A DNA stretch of 64,000 bases from DATAVB01 sp036267955 (lineage in GTDB: Bacteria > Actinomycetota > Actinomycetes > Mycobacteriales > QHCD01). Within the stretch, counting starts at the first letter, position 1. Each line of letters starts with the position of its first letter. This document shows positions 51,374 through 60,082 of this stretch, in pieces. The stretch lies in contig DATAVB010000076.1 of NCBI GenBank assembly GCA_036267955.1, positions 18,109 through 82,108 on the forward strand. Direction: 5' to 3'. The notes below the pieces were generated by a model that was not told where the DNA came from, did not search any database, and saw nothing but the letters and a program-made list of their open reading frames with translations. Made by a program: the position numbers and the translations under genes.

Positions 51374-52116
51374 GCCCGCTGTTGTCGCTGCAGGCCGTAC
51401 GCAAGACCTACGACGACCATGCCGTCCTGGCCGGCATCGACCTGGATGTGGCGCAACACAACGTGATCGCGCTCATCGGAGCGTCCGGCTCCGGGAAATC
51501 CACGCTGCTGCGCTGCATCAACCTGCTCGAGATCGTCGACGACGGGGTGATCGAACTCGACGGCACCGAGATCACCGATCCCCGGGTCAACCCGGACACC
51601 GTGCGGCAACAGATCGGAATTGTCTTCCAGGCCTTCAATCTCTTCCCGCACATGTCGGTGCTGGACAACATCACGCTGGCGCCGCGGAAGGTGCACGGGC
51701 GTTCCCGACCCGACGCCGAGAATGAGGCGCGCGACCTGTTGGAGCGTTTCGGATTGGCCGACAAGGCCGGCCAGTATCCCGATCGGCTTTCCGGCGGGCA
51801 GCAGCAGCGGGTCGCAATCGTCCGGGCGTTGGCGACCCACCCGAAGCTCCTGCTGCTCGACGAGGTCACCTCGGCGCTCGACCCGGAACTCGTCACCGAG
51901 GTGCTCGCCGCCATCCGGTCGCTGAAGGACGAGGGCATGACCATGCTGTTGGCCACCCATGAGATGGCCTTCGCCCGCGAGGTCGCCGACGAGGTGTGTT
52001 TCCTGGACGGCGGCGTGGTGCTGGAGCGGGCCGATCCGGACCGGCTCTTCAGCGAGCCCGAGCAGCCGCGGACCCGGCAATTCCTGCAGCGCATCGTGGA
52101 CGCCGGTCGGCTGTGA
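51370..52116 (+). CDS. Amino-acid ABC transporter ATP-binding protein
   Basis: A 248-residue ATPase of the GlnQ/HisP type that energises the upstream importer. Walker A GASGSGKST, Q-loop VFQAFNLFPHMSVLDN, signature LSGGQQQRVAI, Walker B LLLLDEVTSALDP and the switch His in LATHEMAF are all present; the Pro of the usual DEPTS is Val here. It overlaps the permease gene by 4 bases and the EamA gene by 4 bases. Confidence 0.96.
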   Translation: MSPLLSLQAVRKTYDDHAVLAGIDLDVAQHNVIALIGASGSGKSTLLRCINLLEIVDDGVIELDGTEITDPRVNPDTVRQQIGIVFQAFNLFPHMSVLDNITLAPRKVHGRSRPDAENEARDLLERFGLADKAGQYPDRLSGGQQQRVAIVRALATHPKLLLLDEVTSALDPELVTEVLAAIRSLKDEGMTMLLATHEMAFAREVADEVCFLDGGVVLERADPDRLFSEPEQPRTRQFLQRIVDAGRL

Positions 52117-53108
52117 GGAAGTCCAGAGCCGGAGCGCTGGCCATCGCGCTGACCTCGGCGGTCTGCTTCGGCGGGGCCGGGCCGTTCGCCAAACCACTCA
52201 TCGACGGATCGAGCTCCGTGCCCGGTCTCGGCTCGCTGCACGCCGTCTGGCTGCGAGTCGCCGGAGCGGCGGTCGTGCTGCTCCCGGTGGTGATCCGGCG
52301 CGGGGCCGAGGCCCGCCGACACCTGCCGCTGCTGCTCGGGTACGGACTCTTCCCGGTGGCCGGCGCGCAGACCTTCTACTTCCTGGCCATCACCCGCCTG
52401 CCGGTCGGGGTGGCGTTGTTGATCGAGTACCTCGGCCCGGTGTTCGTGCTGACCTGGACCCGGTTCGTGGTCCGCCGCCCAGTGTCCCGGACGGCGGCAC
52501 TCGGCGCCGCGCTCTCGGTGAGCGGAATGGCCTGTGTGGTCGAGATCTGGTCGGTCGGATCGGGCGGCGGACTCGACCCGCTTGGGCTGCTCTTCGCCGT
52601 CGGCGCCGCCCTGTGCCAGGCCTCGTACTTCCTGCTCTCGGCGCACGCCGGCGACGACGTCGACCCGGTCCTGGTGATCGCGGTCGGCATGCTCGTGGCT
52701 GCCGTGGCACTGGCGTTCGTGAGCCGGGCCTGGACGCTGCCGTGGGGTCGACTTGGTGACGGTTTCGCCGTCGGGACGCACGGCACCCTGCCCGGCTGGG
52801 TGCTGCTCGGCTACGTGTCGCTGGTGGCGACGGTGATCGCGTACGTCACCGGTGTCACTGCGGTGCGCCGGCTGTCGCCGCCCATCGCGTCGGTGGTCGG
52901 GACGCTGGAGGCGGTGGTGGCCACCGTGCTCGCCTGGGTGCTGCTGGGTGAGCACCTTGGCCCCGCGCAGGTGGCTGGCGGCGGCGTCGTCCTGCTCGGA
53001 GCGCTGGTGGCGCAGACCTCCGGTGTCGAGCCACTGCCCGGGGCCGACGCGGTCGCGCCGCACCTCGCCGAATGCCGGGTATCCGACTCCCAGGGGGCGC
53101 AGCCGTGA
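52113..53108 (+). CDS. EamA (DMT) family transporter
   Basis: A 331-residue ten-helix membrane transporter with two EamA repeats (about 10-150 and 160-300). The second ends VGTLEAVVATVLAWVLLGEHLGPAQVAGGGVVLLGALVAQ, a classic EamA signature. Relatives such as RhtA and YddG export amino acids or nucleosides. Its start, a GTG at 52113, overlaps the ABC ATPase stop, so an importer and a probable exporter share one operon. It overlaps the next gene by 4 bases. Confidence 0.9.
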   Translation: MRKSRAGALAIALTSAVCFGGAGPFAKPLIDGSSSVPGLGSLHAVWLRVAGAAVVLLPVVIRRGAEARRHLPLLLGYGLFPVAGAQTFYFLAITRLPVGVALLIEYLGPVFVLTWTRFVVRRPVSRTAALGAALSVSGMACVVEIWSVGSGGGLDPLGLLFAVGAALCQASYFLLSAHAGDDVDPVLVIAVGMLVAAVALAFVSRAWTLPWGRLGDGFAVGTHGTLPGWVLLGYVSLVATVIAYVTGVTAVRRLSPPIASVVGTLEAVVATVLAWVLLGEHLGPAQVAGGGVVLLGALVAQTSGVEPLPGADAVAPHLAECRVSDSQGAQP

Positions 53109-53509
53109 TCGATCTGGACGACGTGCTCAGCCGGTGGCTCCCGCCCCGTCCGGTGGCCGACTGGACCGCGGATCGGGCGGTGGCGGCCGCGGAAGCCGCC
53201 GCCGCGGCGAACCGGCTGTCCGTCCGGTACGAGCCCGGCGACGAGGAGTGGGTGCTGCTCTCGGACCTGTCCGGCCACGCCGGCATGATCTCGGTGTTGC
53301 TGCCGTTCGCGCTGACCGCTGAACGGCTCGCGGCCCCGCTGCGCAGGGCGGCGCCGGCGCTGACCGTGGTGGCGATCAACGGCTTCTGGACCGCGGATCT
53401 GCGCGTCTCGGCGAACGTCTTGCGGGCGAGCCTGCTGCGGCACGGCTGGGCCGAGGACTTCGACACCGAGGCATTCTGCGCCAACGATCTGTACGTGGAG
53501 AGTGTCTGA
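53105..53509 (+). CDS. Hypothetical protein at the end of the amino-acid transport operon
   Basis: A 134-residue soluble protein starting VIDLDDVLSRWLPPRPVADWTADR at GTG 53105. It has an Ala-rich N-terminal helix and an alternating strand/helix pattern (SVRYEPGDEEWVLLSDLSGHAG, ALTVVAINGFWTADLRVSANVLRASLLRHGWAEDF). No recognisable catalytic motif. Its start overlaps the EamA stop by 4 bases, so its function is likely related to the transported compound, but it is not identified. Confidence 0.7.
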   Translation: MIDLDDVLSRWLPPRPVADWTADRAVAAAEAAAAANRLSVRYEPGDEEWVLLSDLSGHAGMISVLLPFALTAERLAAPLRRAAPALTVVAINGFWTADLRVSANVLRASLLRHGWAEDFDTEAFCANDLYVESV

Positions 53510-53571
53510 GCGGCCCGCGAATCTCGTTCGCCAGATCGACCGCGCCGGCCAGTGGGATCCTGCCGTCCACG

Positions 53572-54321
53572 TCAGCTGGGACGGTCGATCCTGGCCGCTA
53601 ACCCGTCCAGGACCATCGCCAGGCGACGCGCGAATACCGCATCCGGATCGGGAACGTCCTCGGCCTCGATGATCAGCCGCTTCAGGTACGGAAGCTCGCC
53701 CTCCTCGAGCAACTGCGAGATGAACGGCCCGGTCTGGCGCTGATAACCCGCGAAATCCAGGCCGGTACGCCGCTGCGCTTCGAGTTCTCCCAGTTCCTGT
53801 TCGACGAAGCCGCGGGTGAACTGCAGCGCGGTGGCCAGCACGTCCATCATCGCGTCAATCCCGAGACCGAGCCCGTCCACGCAGGCCAGACCGGCTTCGC
53901 GGAGCCGCCGGGCGTTGGGTCCGAGCGTCGGCCTGTCCCCGAACCGGGCGATCCAGGGGTGGGCGTGGTGGAGCCGGCGGATCTCCTGGGCCAACCGAGC
54001 GACGTCGGCCTGCCAGCTCCCGGACGGGATCCCGGCCAGGTCCAACTCACCCAGCACCGCGTCGTACATCAACTCGGTCAGGTCCTCCTTGTTGCCGACG
54101 TGCCGATAGAGCGCCATCGGGCTGTGGTCCATCCGCCCGGCGACCTTGCGCATCGAGACCGCGTCGACCCCGTCCTCGTCAGCCAGGGCGATCGCCGCCG
54201 CAGTGATCGCCGCGTAGTCGAGAGTGCGCACCGGCCCGCGCCCCTGGCTGGAAAGACGCGCCCAGATGACGGGTGGCGGTTCGTCGACCACGGCAGCGCT
54301 CCTCGAGTCGGTTGCATACAT
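53572..54321 (-). CDS. TetR/AcrR family transcriptional regulator
   Basis: A 249-residue repressor. The N-terminal helix-turn-helix is LDYAAITAAAIALADEDGVDAVSMRKVAGRMDHSPMALYRHVGNKEDL, followed by a TetR_C-like ligand domain. It is divergent from the FAD monooxygenase gene at 54403; the 81-base gap contains a near-palindromic operator candidate. By analogy with TetR/TetX-type pairs, it probably represses the monooxygenase and itself in the absence of a small ligand. The start is ATG 54321. Confidence 0.92.
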   Translation of the reverse strand: MYATDSRSAAVVDEPPPVIWARLSSQGRGPVRTLDYAAITAAAIALADEDGVDAVSMRKVAGRMDHSPMALYRHVGNKEDLTELMYDAVLGELDLAGIPSGSWQADVARLAQEIRRLHHAHPWIARFGDRPTLGPNARRLREAGLACVDGLGLGIDAMMDVLATALQFTRGFVEQELGELEAQRRTGLDFAGYQRQTGPFISQLLEEGELPYLKRLIIEAEDVPDPDAVFARRLAMVLDGLAARIDRPS

Positions 54322-54340
54322 CGTGCCAGAAGAATACGGT

Positions 54341-54360
54341 GTACATGTCTAGACGTATAC
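54341..54360. promoter_or_regulatory. Putative TetR-family operator
   Basis: GTACATGTCTAGACGTATAC is an imperfect 20-bp palindrome centred on TCTAGA; a further GTATAC lies at 54364. It sits between the divergent TetR and monooxygenase starts, the normal place for an autoregulated operator. TTATATT near 54384 could be the monooxygenase -10 region. Confidence 0.6.
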
Positions 54361-54402
54361 ATCGTATACATCTCACTCGTCGATTATATTCGAGGTGTCG
54401 AT

Positions 54403-55578
54403 ATGCCCTCTTCCTCGTCCCCGTCCATCGCCGTCGTCGGCGGCGGTCTCGGCGGGCTGGTGCTGGCCCGCATCCTGCAGCAGCACGAGATCGCCTGCAC
54501 GGTCTATGAAATCGACGCCACTGCCGGCGCTCGCAGGCAGGGCGGCCTGCTCGACCTGCACGTCGAGTCCGGCCAGCTGGCCCTGCGCGAAGCGGGACTC
54601 TACGAGCAGTTCCGCCGGCTCACCCGGCCGCAGGCCGAGGCCATGCGGTTGATGGACAAGGCGGGCACGGTCTTCATCGATCAGGCCTCCCCGAACCGTT
54701 CCGGCGACAGTGGGCGACCCGAGATCGACCGCACGGAACTGCGCGCTCTGTTGCTGGATTCCCTTCACCCAGGACGGATCGTCTGGGGCCACAAGCTCAG
54801 CCGGGCCAACCGCCTCAGTGATGGACGGTATGAACTCATCTTCGCCCATGGCTCGCGCCGGACCGCTGATCTGCTGATCGGCGCCGACGGCGCCTGGTCG
54901 CGAGTTCGGCCCCTGGTCTCGAGCGCTTGCCCGGAGTATGCCGGGATCAGCTCCTTCGAACTCCACGTCACCGATGCGCCGACCACGGTGCCCGCCTCGG
55001 CCGCTCTGGTCGGCACCGGGAGCCTGTTCGCCCTGTCGGACAACAAGAACCTCGGCGGGCACGGAGGCCGCGACCTGCATCTGGGAGCCATGCTGCGGGC
55101 CGGCGAAGACTGGCTCGACACCCGCGGCGTCGACTGGTCGGACCCGGCCGCCACCCGCACCGCTCTGCTGGCGGAGTTCGCCGACTGGACCCCGGCGCTG
55201 ACCGACCTGATCCGCCACTGCGACGACGAGATCGTGGCCCGCCGGATCTACGCCCTGCCCACCGGCCACTCGTGGCCGCGCACCCCGGGCGTGACCCTGG
55301 TCGGTGACGCCGCCCACCTGATGTCGCCGTTCGCCGGCGAGGGCGCGAATGCCGCGATGCTCGACAGTTATGAGCTGGCGCTGGCGCTGATCGAGCGCGG
55401 AGCCGACGTCGAGGCCGCGCTGGCCGACTACGAGACGGCGATGTTCCCGCGCGCTGCCGCCGCGGCCCGGCGGTCGGCCCGCGGGCTCGACCTGTGTTTC
55501 GCCGCCGACGCCCCCCGCGGCATGGTCGAATTCTTCGGCAGGAAGGGCATCCCCGTCGCTTCGACCGGCCGTCGATAG
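54403..55578 (+). CDS. FAD-dependent monooxygenase (TetX-like)
   Basis: A 391-residue class A flavoprotein monooxygenase. The FAD motif SIAVVGGGLGGLVLARILQQHEI, the DG motif LLIGADGAWSRVRPLV, and the C-terminal VTLVGDAAHLMSPFAGEGANAAMLDSYELAL resemble the Tet(X) group, which inactivates tetracyclines by hydroxylation; similarity at this level is not proof of that activity. GAGGTG precedes the ATG. Its divergent TetR neighbour supports drug-inducible expression. Could instead act on a polyketide or aromatic substrate. Confidence 0.9.
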   Translation: MPSSSSPSIAVVGGGLGGLVLARILQQHEIACTVYEIDATAGARRQGGLLDLHVESGQLALREAGLYEQFRRLTRPQAEAMRLMDKAGTVFIDQASPNRSGDSGRPEIDRTELRALLLDSLHPGRIVWGHKLSRANRLSDGRYELIFAHGSRRTADLLIGADGAWSRVRPLVSSACPEYAGISSFELHVTDAPTTVPASAALVGTGSLFALSDNKNLGGHGGRDLHLGAMLRAGEDWLDTRGVDWSDPAATRTALLAEFADWTPALTDLIRHCDDEIVARRIYALPTGHSWPRTPGVTLVGDAAHLMSPFAGEGANAAMLDSYELALALIERGADVEAALADYETAMFPRAAAAARRSARGLDLCFAADAPRGMVEFFGRKGIPVASTGRR

Positions 55579-55642
55579 CAGTGCCCGTGCGCGGCCGGAG
55601 ACGGTGATCAAGAGCCCTCATTGGCGGAATTGACGGAGCGTT

Positions 55643-55671
55643 TTGGGGGTGGCCGACTCGGCTGCTATTCT
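55643..55671 (+). promoter_or_regulatory. Putative rpsT promoter
   Basis: TTGGGG (55643-55648) and an extended -10 TGC-TATTCT (TATTCT at 55666-55671) are separated by 17 bases, about 70 bases before the rpsT start. Promoter calling by eye is uncertain. Confidence 0.35.
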
Positions 55672-55741
55672 CGGTCTCCGTGCGTGGCGGATTGCCGCGT
55701 GTTCAAATCCTGACGATCGAGTCTGCGAACGAGGCTGCTGC

Positions 55742-56002
55742 GTGGCGAACATCAAGTCCCAGATCAAGCGCATCAAGACCAACGAGAAGGCACGGCTGCG
55801 GAACAAGTCCGCACGTACCGCGCTGAAGACGGCGGTCCGGCGTGTGCACGAGGCGGCGGAGTCCGGCGACGCCGCCGCGACCCGCACCGCGGCGGCCAGC
55901 GCGGCCCGTCAGCTCGACAAGGCGGCCAGCGCCGGCGTCATCCACAAGAACCAGGCGGCCAACCGCAAGTCGGCCATCGCCAAGCGCGCCGCCTCGCTCT
56001 AG
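55742..56002 (+). CDS. rpsT: 30S ribosomal protein S20
   Basis: An 86-residue helical ribosomal protein that binds 16S rRNA early in 30S assembly. The opening VANIKSQIKRIKTNEKARLRNKS and the ending IHKNQAANRKSAIAKRA are diagnostic. The start is GTG at 55742. It is convergent with holA, with a hairpin terminator between the two stops, and lies near lepA as in other actinobacteria. Confidence 0.98.
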   Translation: MANIKSQIKRIKTNEKARLRNKSARTALKTAVRRVHEAAESGDAAATRTAAASAARQLDKAASAGVIHKNQAANRKSAIAKRAASL

Positions 56003-56018
56003 CTCAACCCCGCCGTCC

Positions 56019-56048
56019 CGGCGCCGTACCCTTCCTGGTGCGGCGCCG
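56019..56048. terminator. Hairpin terminator between rpsT and holA
   Basis: CGGCGCCGTACC (56019-56030) and GGTGCGGCGCCG (56037-56048) pair with one mismatch around a 6-base loop, followed by TTTCG. It lies 17 bases from both the rpsT and holA stops and could serve both directions. Confidence 0.75.
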
Positions 56049-56064
56049 TTTCGTGCGTTCCGGC

Positions 56065-57036
56065 TTAGCGTGAACCCATTCGGCGGGCGGCACCAACCCG
56101 GCGGATGGCCCGCTCCAGCGCGTATCCAGGGTCCGGTGCGACGCCCTTGACGTCGGCATTCACATCCGCCACCGCGCCCAGCGCCGCGGTCAGCCCGGCA
56201 TCATTCCAGCCGCGCGACTGGGTCTGAGCCCGCTTTACCTTCCACGGCGGCATGCCCAGCGAACTGGCCAGCGCGTACGGATTGCCGCCGCCGGCCGAGC
56301 TGACCCGGGCGATCGTCCGCACTCCGTCGGCCAGCGCGTCGGCGACCAGCACGTGCGCCACCCCGACCGACAGCGCCCAGCGCAGCGTCTCCAGCGCACC
56401 CGGGACGTCGCCCAGGACGGCGCGGTCGGCCACCGCGAACCCGGTCACCTCGGCCCGACCCCGGTGGTACCGGGCGACGGCATCGGCATCCACGTGCCCA
56501 CCGGAATCCGAGGCTAGCTGGCTGCAGGCCGCGGCCAACTCGCGCAGGTCGTTGCCTACCGCGTCGAGCAGCGCCGCCGCGGCCGGCGGGCTGATCGAGC
56601 CGCCGGCCCGGGACACCTCGGCGCGGACGAAGTCGATCCGCTCGCTCGCCCCGCGCAACGGCTTGCACTCCACCTCATCCGCCTTTGCGGCCCGCAATGC
56701 GGTCAGCAGCGCCTTGCCCCGGTTGCCGCCGGAATGCACGACGATCAGCGTGATCGTGTCGTCCGGATTCTTCGCGTACGCGGTCAGCACGTCGGCGATC
56801 TCGGCCCGTGCCTCGTGCGCCCGCTGCACCACGATCACCCGGCGCTCGGCGAACAGCGACGGGCTGAGCAGGTCGTAAATGACGCCCGGCTCGATCTCGG
56901 CGGCGGTGAGCTCCCGGACATCGGTCTGCGGGTCGAGGGCGCGGGCCGCCGCGACGCTGTCGGACACCGCCCTTGCCACCAGCAGTTCCTCGTCGCCGAC
57001 GACGAGCCGGAGCGGTGGCAGGCCGGGAGTGCTCAT
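56065..57036 (-). CDS. holA: DNA polymerase III delta subunit
   Basis: Clamp-loader subunit that opens the beta sliding clamp. The 323-residue protein starts MSTPGLPPLRLVVGDEELLVARAV, with the AAA-like domain I (LVVGDEELLV, LIVVHSGGNRGKALLTALR) and domain III (about 215-323). Conserved DNRELAAAC-type sequence DLRELAAACSQLAS occurs in domain II. Length fits. It is convergent with rpsT, and holA-rpsT adjacency is conserved. Confidence 0.94.
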   Translation of the reverse strand: MSTPGLPPLRLVVGDEELLVARAVSDSVAAARALDPQTDVRELTAAEIEPGVIYDLLSPSLFAERRVIVVQRAHEARAEIADVLTAYAKNPDDTITLIVVHSGGNRGKALLTALRAAKADEVECKPLRGASERIDFVRAEVSRAGGSISPPAAAALLDAVGNDLRELAAACSQLASDSGGHVDADAVARYHRGRAEVTGFAVADRAVLGDVPGALETLRWALSVGVAHVLVADALADGVRTIARVSSAGGGNPYALASSLGMPPWKVKRAQTQSRGWNDAGLTAALGAVADVNADVKGVAPDPGYALERAIRRVGAARRMGSR

Positions 57037-57103
57037 GGCCTCATCGTGGCATGACCGGCCGACGATCCGCCGCTCGGCTCAGCCGATCCGCGTGGTGGTC
57101 GGC

Positions 57104-57752
57104 TCAGCCGATCGTGACGGTGGTCCGGTACGGCGCGGCCATCGCCGAGCCGGCGCCGCCGTCCGACTCGGTGATCAGGTGGTTGACCGACACCGCGTAC
57201 GTGCCGGCGGCAAGTGCCGCAGTCGGGGTCCAGACCAGGGTGGCCGAGCCGGCCGACCGGCTGACCGTCCCCGGTACGGCCTTGCCGGCCGGGTCGGTCA
57301 CGCTGACCGCCGAGCTGACGTCGCCCGGGTCGGTGCCGTCGCCGTGCACCGGCCAGTTGAAGCTGACCGTGATTCGTTGCGCCGTCCCGGATACGCCGTC
57401 CACCAGGGCGTCGCGCCACGCGGTGACGGTGTCGTCGATGGTCTGGCTGTCCTGTCCGGCCGGGCAGCGACGGTCGCCGACCGGTTGTCGGTCCGGTTCT
57501 CCACCTACCCGCCACCGCACAGCGGACTGCGCGACACGACGTAGCGATGCGCGCCGGGCGTCCACCGTACGGTCACCTCGCCACCGGGCCCGGCGTGCGC
57601 CGTGACGTGAGCCGGTGCGGCCGGCGGCACGATCCGTTGCCCAGGTGTCATGACGAGTGTCGGCGCCTGCTGCGCCGCAATTGCCGGAACCGCCGTACGA
57701 GAGCGGCGCACACCCCCAGCGCTACACCGCTCAGAATCCGGGACTGCTTCAT
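57104..57752 (-). pseudogene. Frameshifted secreted Ig-like/CopC-like protein
   Basis: The signal peptide MKQSRILSGVALGVCAAL (ATG 57752) lies in one frame; its continuation TAVPAIAAQQAPTLVMTPGQ and EVTVRWTPGAHRYVV lies in a second; and a C-terminal Ig-like domain, ITVSFNWPVHGDG ... TLVWTPTAALAAGTYAVSVNHLITESD, lies in a third, ending at 57104. The pieces make one continuous exported protein only if at least two frameshifts are repaired. The last part resembles CopC/Big_5-type beta sandwiches. Sequencing error cannot be excluded, but two shifts make decay more likely. It is divergent from the AraC gene. Confidence 0.6.
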
Positions 57753-57849
57753 CGCAGCATCGCCTCCACCTCGGACCGCCCGCGAACGTACAGTGCCCGA
57801 TACCGGACGAACTGGCCAATATCCAGCCGATGCGGCCTAATATCCGATC

Positions 57850-58743
57850 GTGACATCAGACGAACCGCCGCTGGAAGTGTCGGTACGCGACATCGGCCGA
57901 GGCGAATATCCGCCCGGCGCGATCTTCGGTCCGCGCAGACTGCTGGATTTCGAGCTGGTCTGGATGTTGGCCGGAACGGCGGAATGGGTCAGCGGCGGAC
58001 GGCGGGCCCGGCTGGAGCCCGGGCAACTGCTACTCGCACAACCCGGCGCGACGGACACCTTCCGCTGGGATCCGCAGCACCGCAGCAGCCACGCGTACGT
58101 CCATTTCGAGCTGACCGCCGGCCCCGATGCCGAGCGGCTGCGGCAGTGGCCCCTGGTGGTGGAACTCGAGCCGGACGACGTGCGGCACGCCCTGCTGTCC
58201 TATCTCAGCCGGCTCGGTGCGCACCGCGCCGTCGGCTGGCAAACCCAGGCCGACGCGGTGACCCTGCTGTTGCTGCAACTCGTCGTCTCCGGCACTCTGC
58301 CGGCCACCGAGGAAACCGACCCGCTGCCGGATTCGCTGGAACGGCTGGCGAGCTACGCCCGCACGACCTGGCACCGGGAGGTCCGGGCGCTGACCCTGGA
58401 CGAGATGGCGGCCGCGGCGAACATGTCGAAAGGCCATCTGTGCCGGCTGTTCCGCTCGCATTTCGGGCTCGGGCCGGCCAAGGCGTTCGAGCTGGTCCGG
58501 CTCGAGCACGCCGCCCGGCTGCTGACCCGGAGCAATCTCACCGTGGCGCAGGCCTCCCGGGTCTGCGGGTACGCCAATCCGTACCACTTCTCTCGCAATT
58601 TCCGGGCCGCGTTCGGCACCCCGCCGTCGCACTATCGCGGTACGGCCGGCAGTGGGCAGCCGGCTGGCCAACCCGGTCTGGCCGTGCTGGCCAGCCGGAT
58701 CTGGCCGGACGCCACTCTGGAGACAGCCCATGGCGGTAGGTAA
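57850..58743 (+). CDS. AraC family transcriptional regulator
   Basis: A 297-residue regulator with an N-terminal cupin-like ligand domain (about 10-140) and a C-terminal double HTH: LTLDEMAAAANMSKGHLCRLFRSHFGLGPAKAFELVRLEHAARLL and VAQASRVCGYANPYHFSRNFRAAFGTPPSHYR. The start is GTG at 57850. It lies 40 bases upstream of the ROK gene, and its proximity to the kinase-enolase-dehydrogenase operon suggests a role in sensing the same compound. Confidence 0.92.
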   Translation: MTSDEPPLEVSVRDIGRGEYPPGAIFGPRRLLDFELVWMLAGTAEWVSGGRRARLEPGQLLLAQPGATDTFRWDPQHRSSHAYVHFELTAGPDAERLRQWPLVVELEPDDVRHALLSYLSRLGAHRAVGWQTQADAVTLLLLQLVVSGTLPATEETDPLPDSLERLASYARTTWHREVRALTLDEMAAAANMSKGHLCRLFRSHFGLGPAKAFELVRLEHAARLLTRSNLTVAQASRVCGYANPYHFSRNFRAAFGTPPSHYRGTAGSGQPAGQPGLAVLASRIWPDATLETAHGGR

Positions 58744-58773
58744 AGTGCCGTGGCGGTAAGTAAAGTTACTGCC
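58731..58773. promoter_or_regulatory. Putative operator: direct repeat of TGGCGGTARGTAAAGT
   Basis: Two copies of TGGCGGTARGTAAAGT, one at 58731 and one at 58751, span the end of the AraC gene and the gap before the ROK gene; the second continues into TACTGCC, giving GTAA/TTAC symmetry. This is a natural site for autoregulation by the ROK repressor, which is inference. Confidence 0.55.
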
Positions 58774-58783
58774 CGAACTGGCC

Positions 58784-60082
58784 ATGCCTCTGCATACCGT
58801 TTCCATCCAGACACCGGCAGATAGGCGGACCGTGAACGGTGCATCCGACGGCCCCCGGCTCGGCGTGGACCAGGGGGTCACCCGGGAGATCAACCGCGGC
58901 ATCGTGTTGGGCCTGATCCGGTCGGACGGACCGCTGTCCCGGGCCGCGATCGCGCGCCGCGCCGGCCTGGCCAAGGGCACCGTCTCCAGCGTCGTCGAGC
59001 AACTCATCGCGGCCGGGGTGGTCGCCGAGACCGGGCAGGGCACCAGCGCGCCGTCCGGTGGCCGGCCCGGGCGGCTGGTCAGCTTCAACCCGACCTCCCG
59101 GCACCTGGTCGGCATCGCCATCGGTGCCCGGCAGACCAGCGTCATCGTCACCGACGCGCTCGGCGACACGTTGCTCCGGCGGAACGCGAAAACGCCTGCC
59201 GCCACGCCGGAACGGGTGCTCGCCGCGGCCGGACGACTGGTCCGCCGAGCCGTCTCGGAAACGGCCGCGACGAACGACAGCATCGCCGCCGTCGGGGTCG
59301 TCGTTCCCGGCATCGTGGATCCGCGCACCTCGGTCTGCCTGCTGGCGCCCAACCTCGGCTGGCACGACGTCGCCGTCCGGGACCTGATCGCGGCCGAGCT
59401 GACGGCGTCCCCCGCTCCAATTTTCGTACACAACACCGCCCAGGCGGTCGCCGTCGCCGAGGCCTGCGAGGGCGCCGCGGTCGGGCACGAGGACGTCGCC
59501 TGCGTCTACGCCTCGATCGGGATCGGCGCCGGCATGCTGCGGCACGGCCAGGTGGTGCTCGGCAGCGGCGGGGTGGCCGGCGAGTTGGGGCACTGCGTCG
59601 TGCCCGGCGGCGACCGGCGCTGCAACTGCGGCAACACCGGCTGTCTGGAGACGCTGGTCTCGGGGCCGGCGATCGAACGAACCGCGGCCGAGGCGGTGGC
59701 CCGCGGCGACAACACCACGCTGGCCGGCCTGGGCCGGGATCCGACGGCCCGGGATGTCGCCGCGGCCGCCGCGAGCGGGGATGCCATCGCCGGCGCCATC
59801 ATCGGCGATGCGGCCCGGCTGCTCGGCGTGGCCACCTCCTGGCTGGTCAATATCACCAACCCGTCGATGGTGGTGGTCGCCGGCGGGCTGGCCGAGATCG
59901 GCGCGCCGCTGCTGGAACCGATGGGTACGGAGTTGCGCCGGCACGCGGTGGCCCAGGCGGTCGGCGGCCTGCAGGTACGGGCCAGTGCCCTGGGGGCCGA
60001 CGGTCCGATCCGCGGTGCCGTGCTGCTGGCCCGCCAGTACGCTGACGAACATTTCCGTTCGGTGTTCCGGAGCAATTCATGA
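58784..60082 (+). CDS. ROK family transcriptional repressor
   Basis: A 432-residue NagC/XylR-type ROK repressor. The N-terminal winged helix is VTREINRGIVLGLIRSDGPLSRAAIARRAGLAKGTVSSVVEQL, followed by the ROK ATPase-fold domain with a zinc site CNCGNTGCLE and the sugar-binding GGVAGELGHC. ROK repressors sense a sugar or sugar phosphate. The ATG at 58784 or a GTG at 58835 could be the start; the latter has the HTH closer to the N-terminus. It overlaps the kinase gene by 4 bases. Confidence 0.93.
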   Translation: MPLHTVSIQTPADRRTVNGASDGPRLGVDQGVTREINRGIVLGLIRSDGPLSRAAIARRAGLAKGTVSSVVEQLIAAGVVAETGQGTSAPSGGRPGRLVSFNPTSRHLVGIAIGARQTSVIVTDALGDTLLRRNAKTPAATPERVLAAAGRLVRRAVSETAATNDSIAAVGVVVPGIVDPRTSVCLLAPNLGWHDVAVRDLIAAELTASPAPIFVHNTAQAVAVAEACEGAAVGHEDVACVYASIGIGAGMLRHGQVVLGSGGVAGELGHCVVPGGDRRCNCGNTGCLETLVSGPAIERTAAEAVARGDNTTLAGLGRDPTARDVAAAAASGDAIAGAIIGDAARLLGVATSWLVNITNPSMVVVAGGLAEIGAPLLEPMGTELRRHAVAQAVGGLQVRASALGADGPIRGAVLLARQYADEHFRSVFRSNS

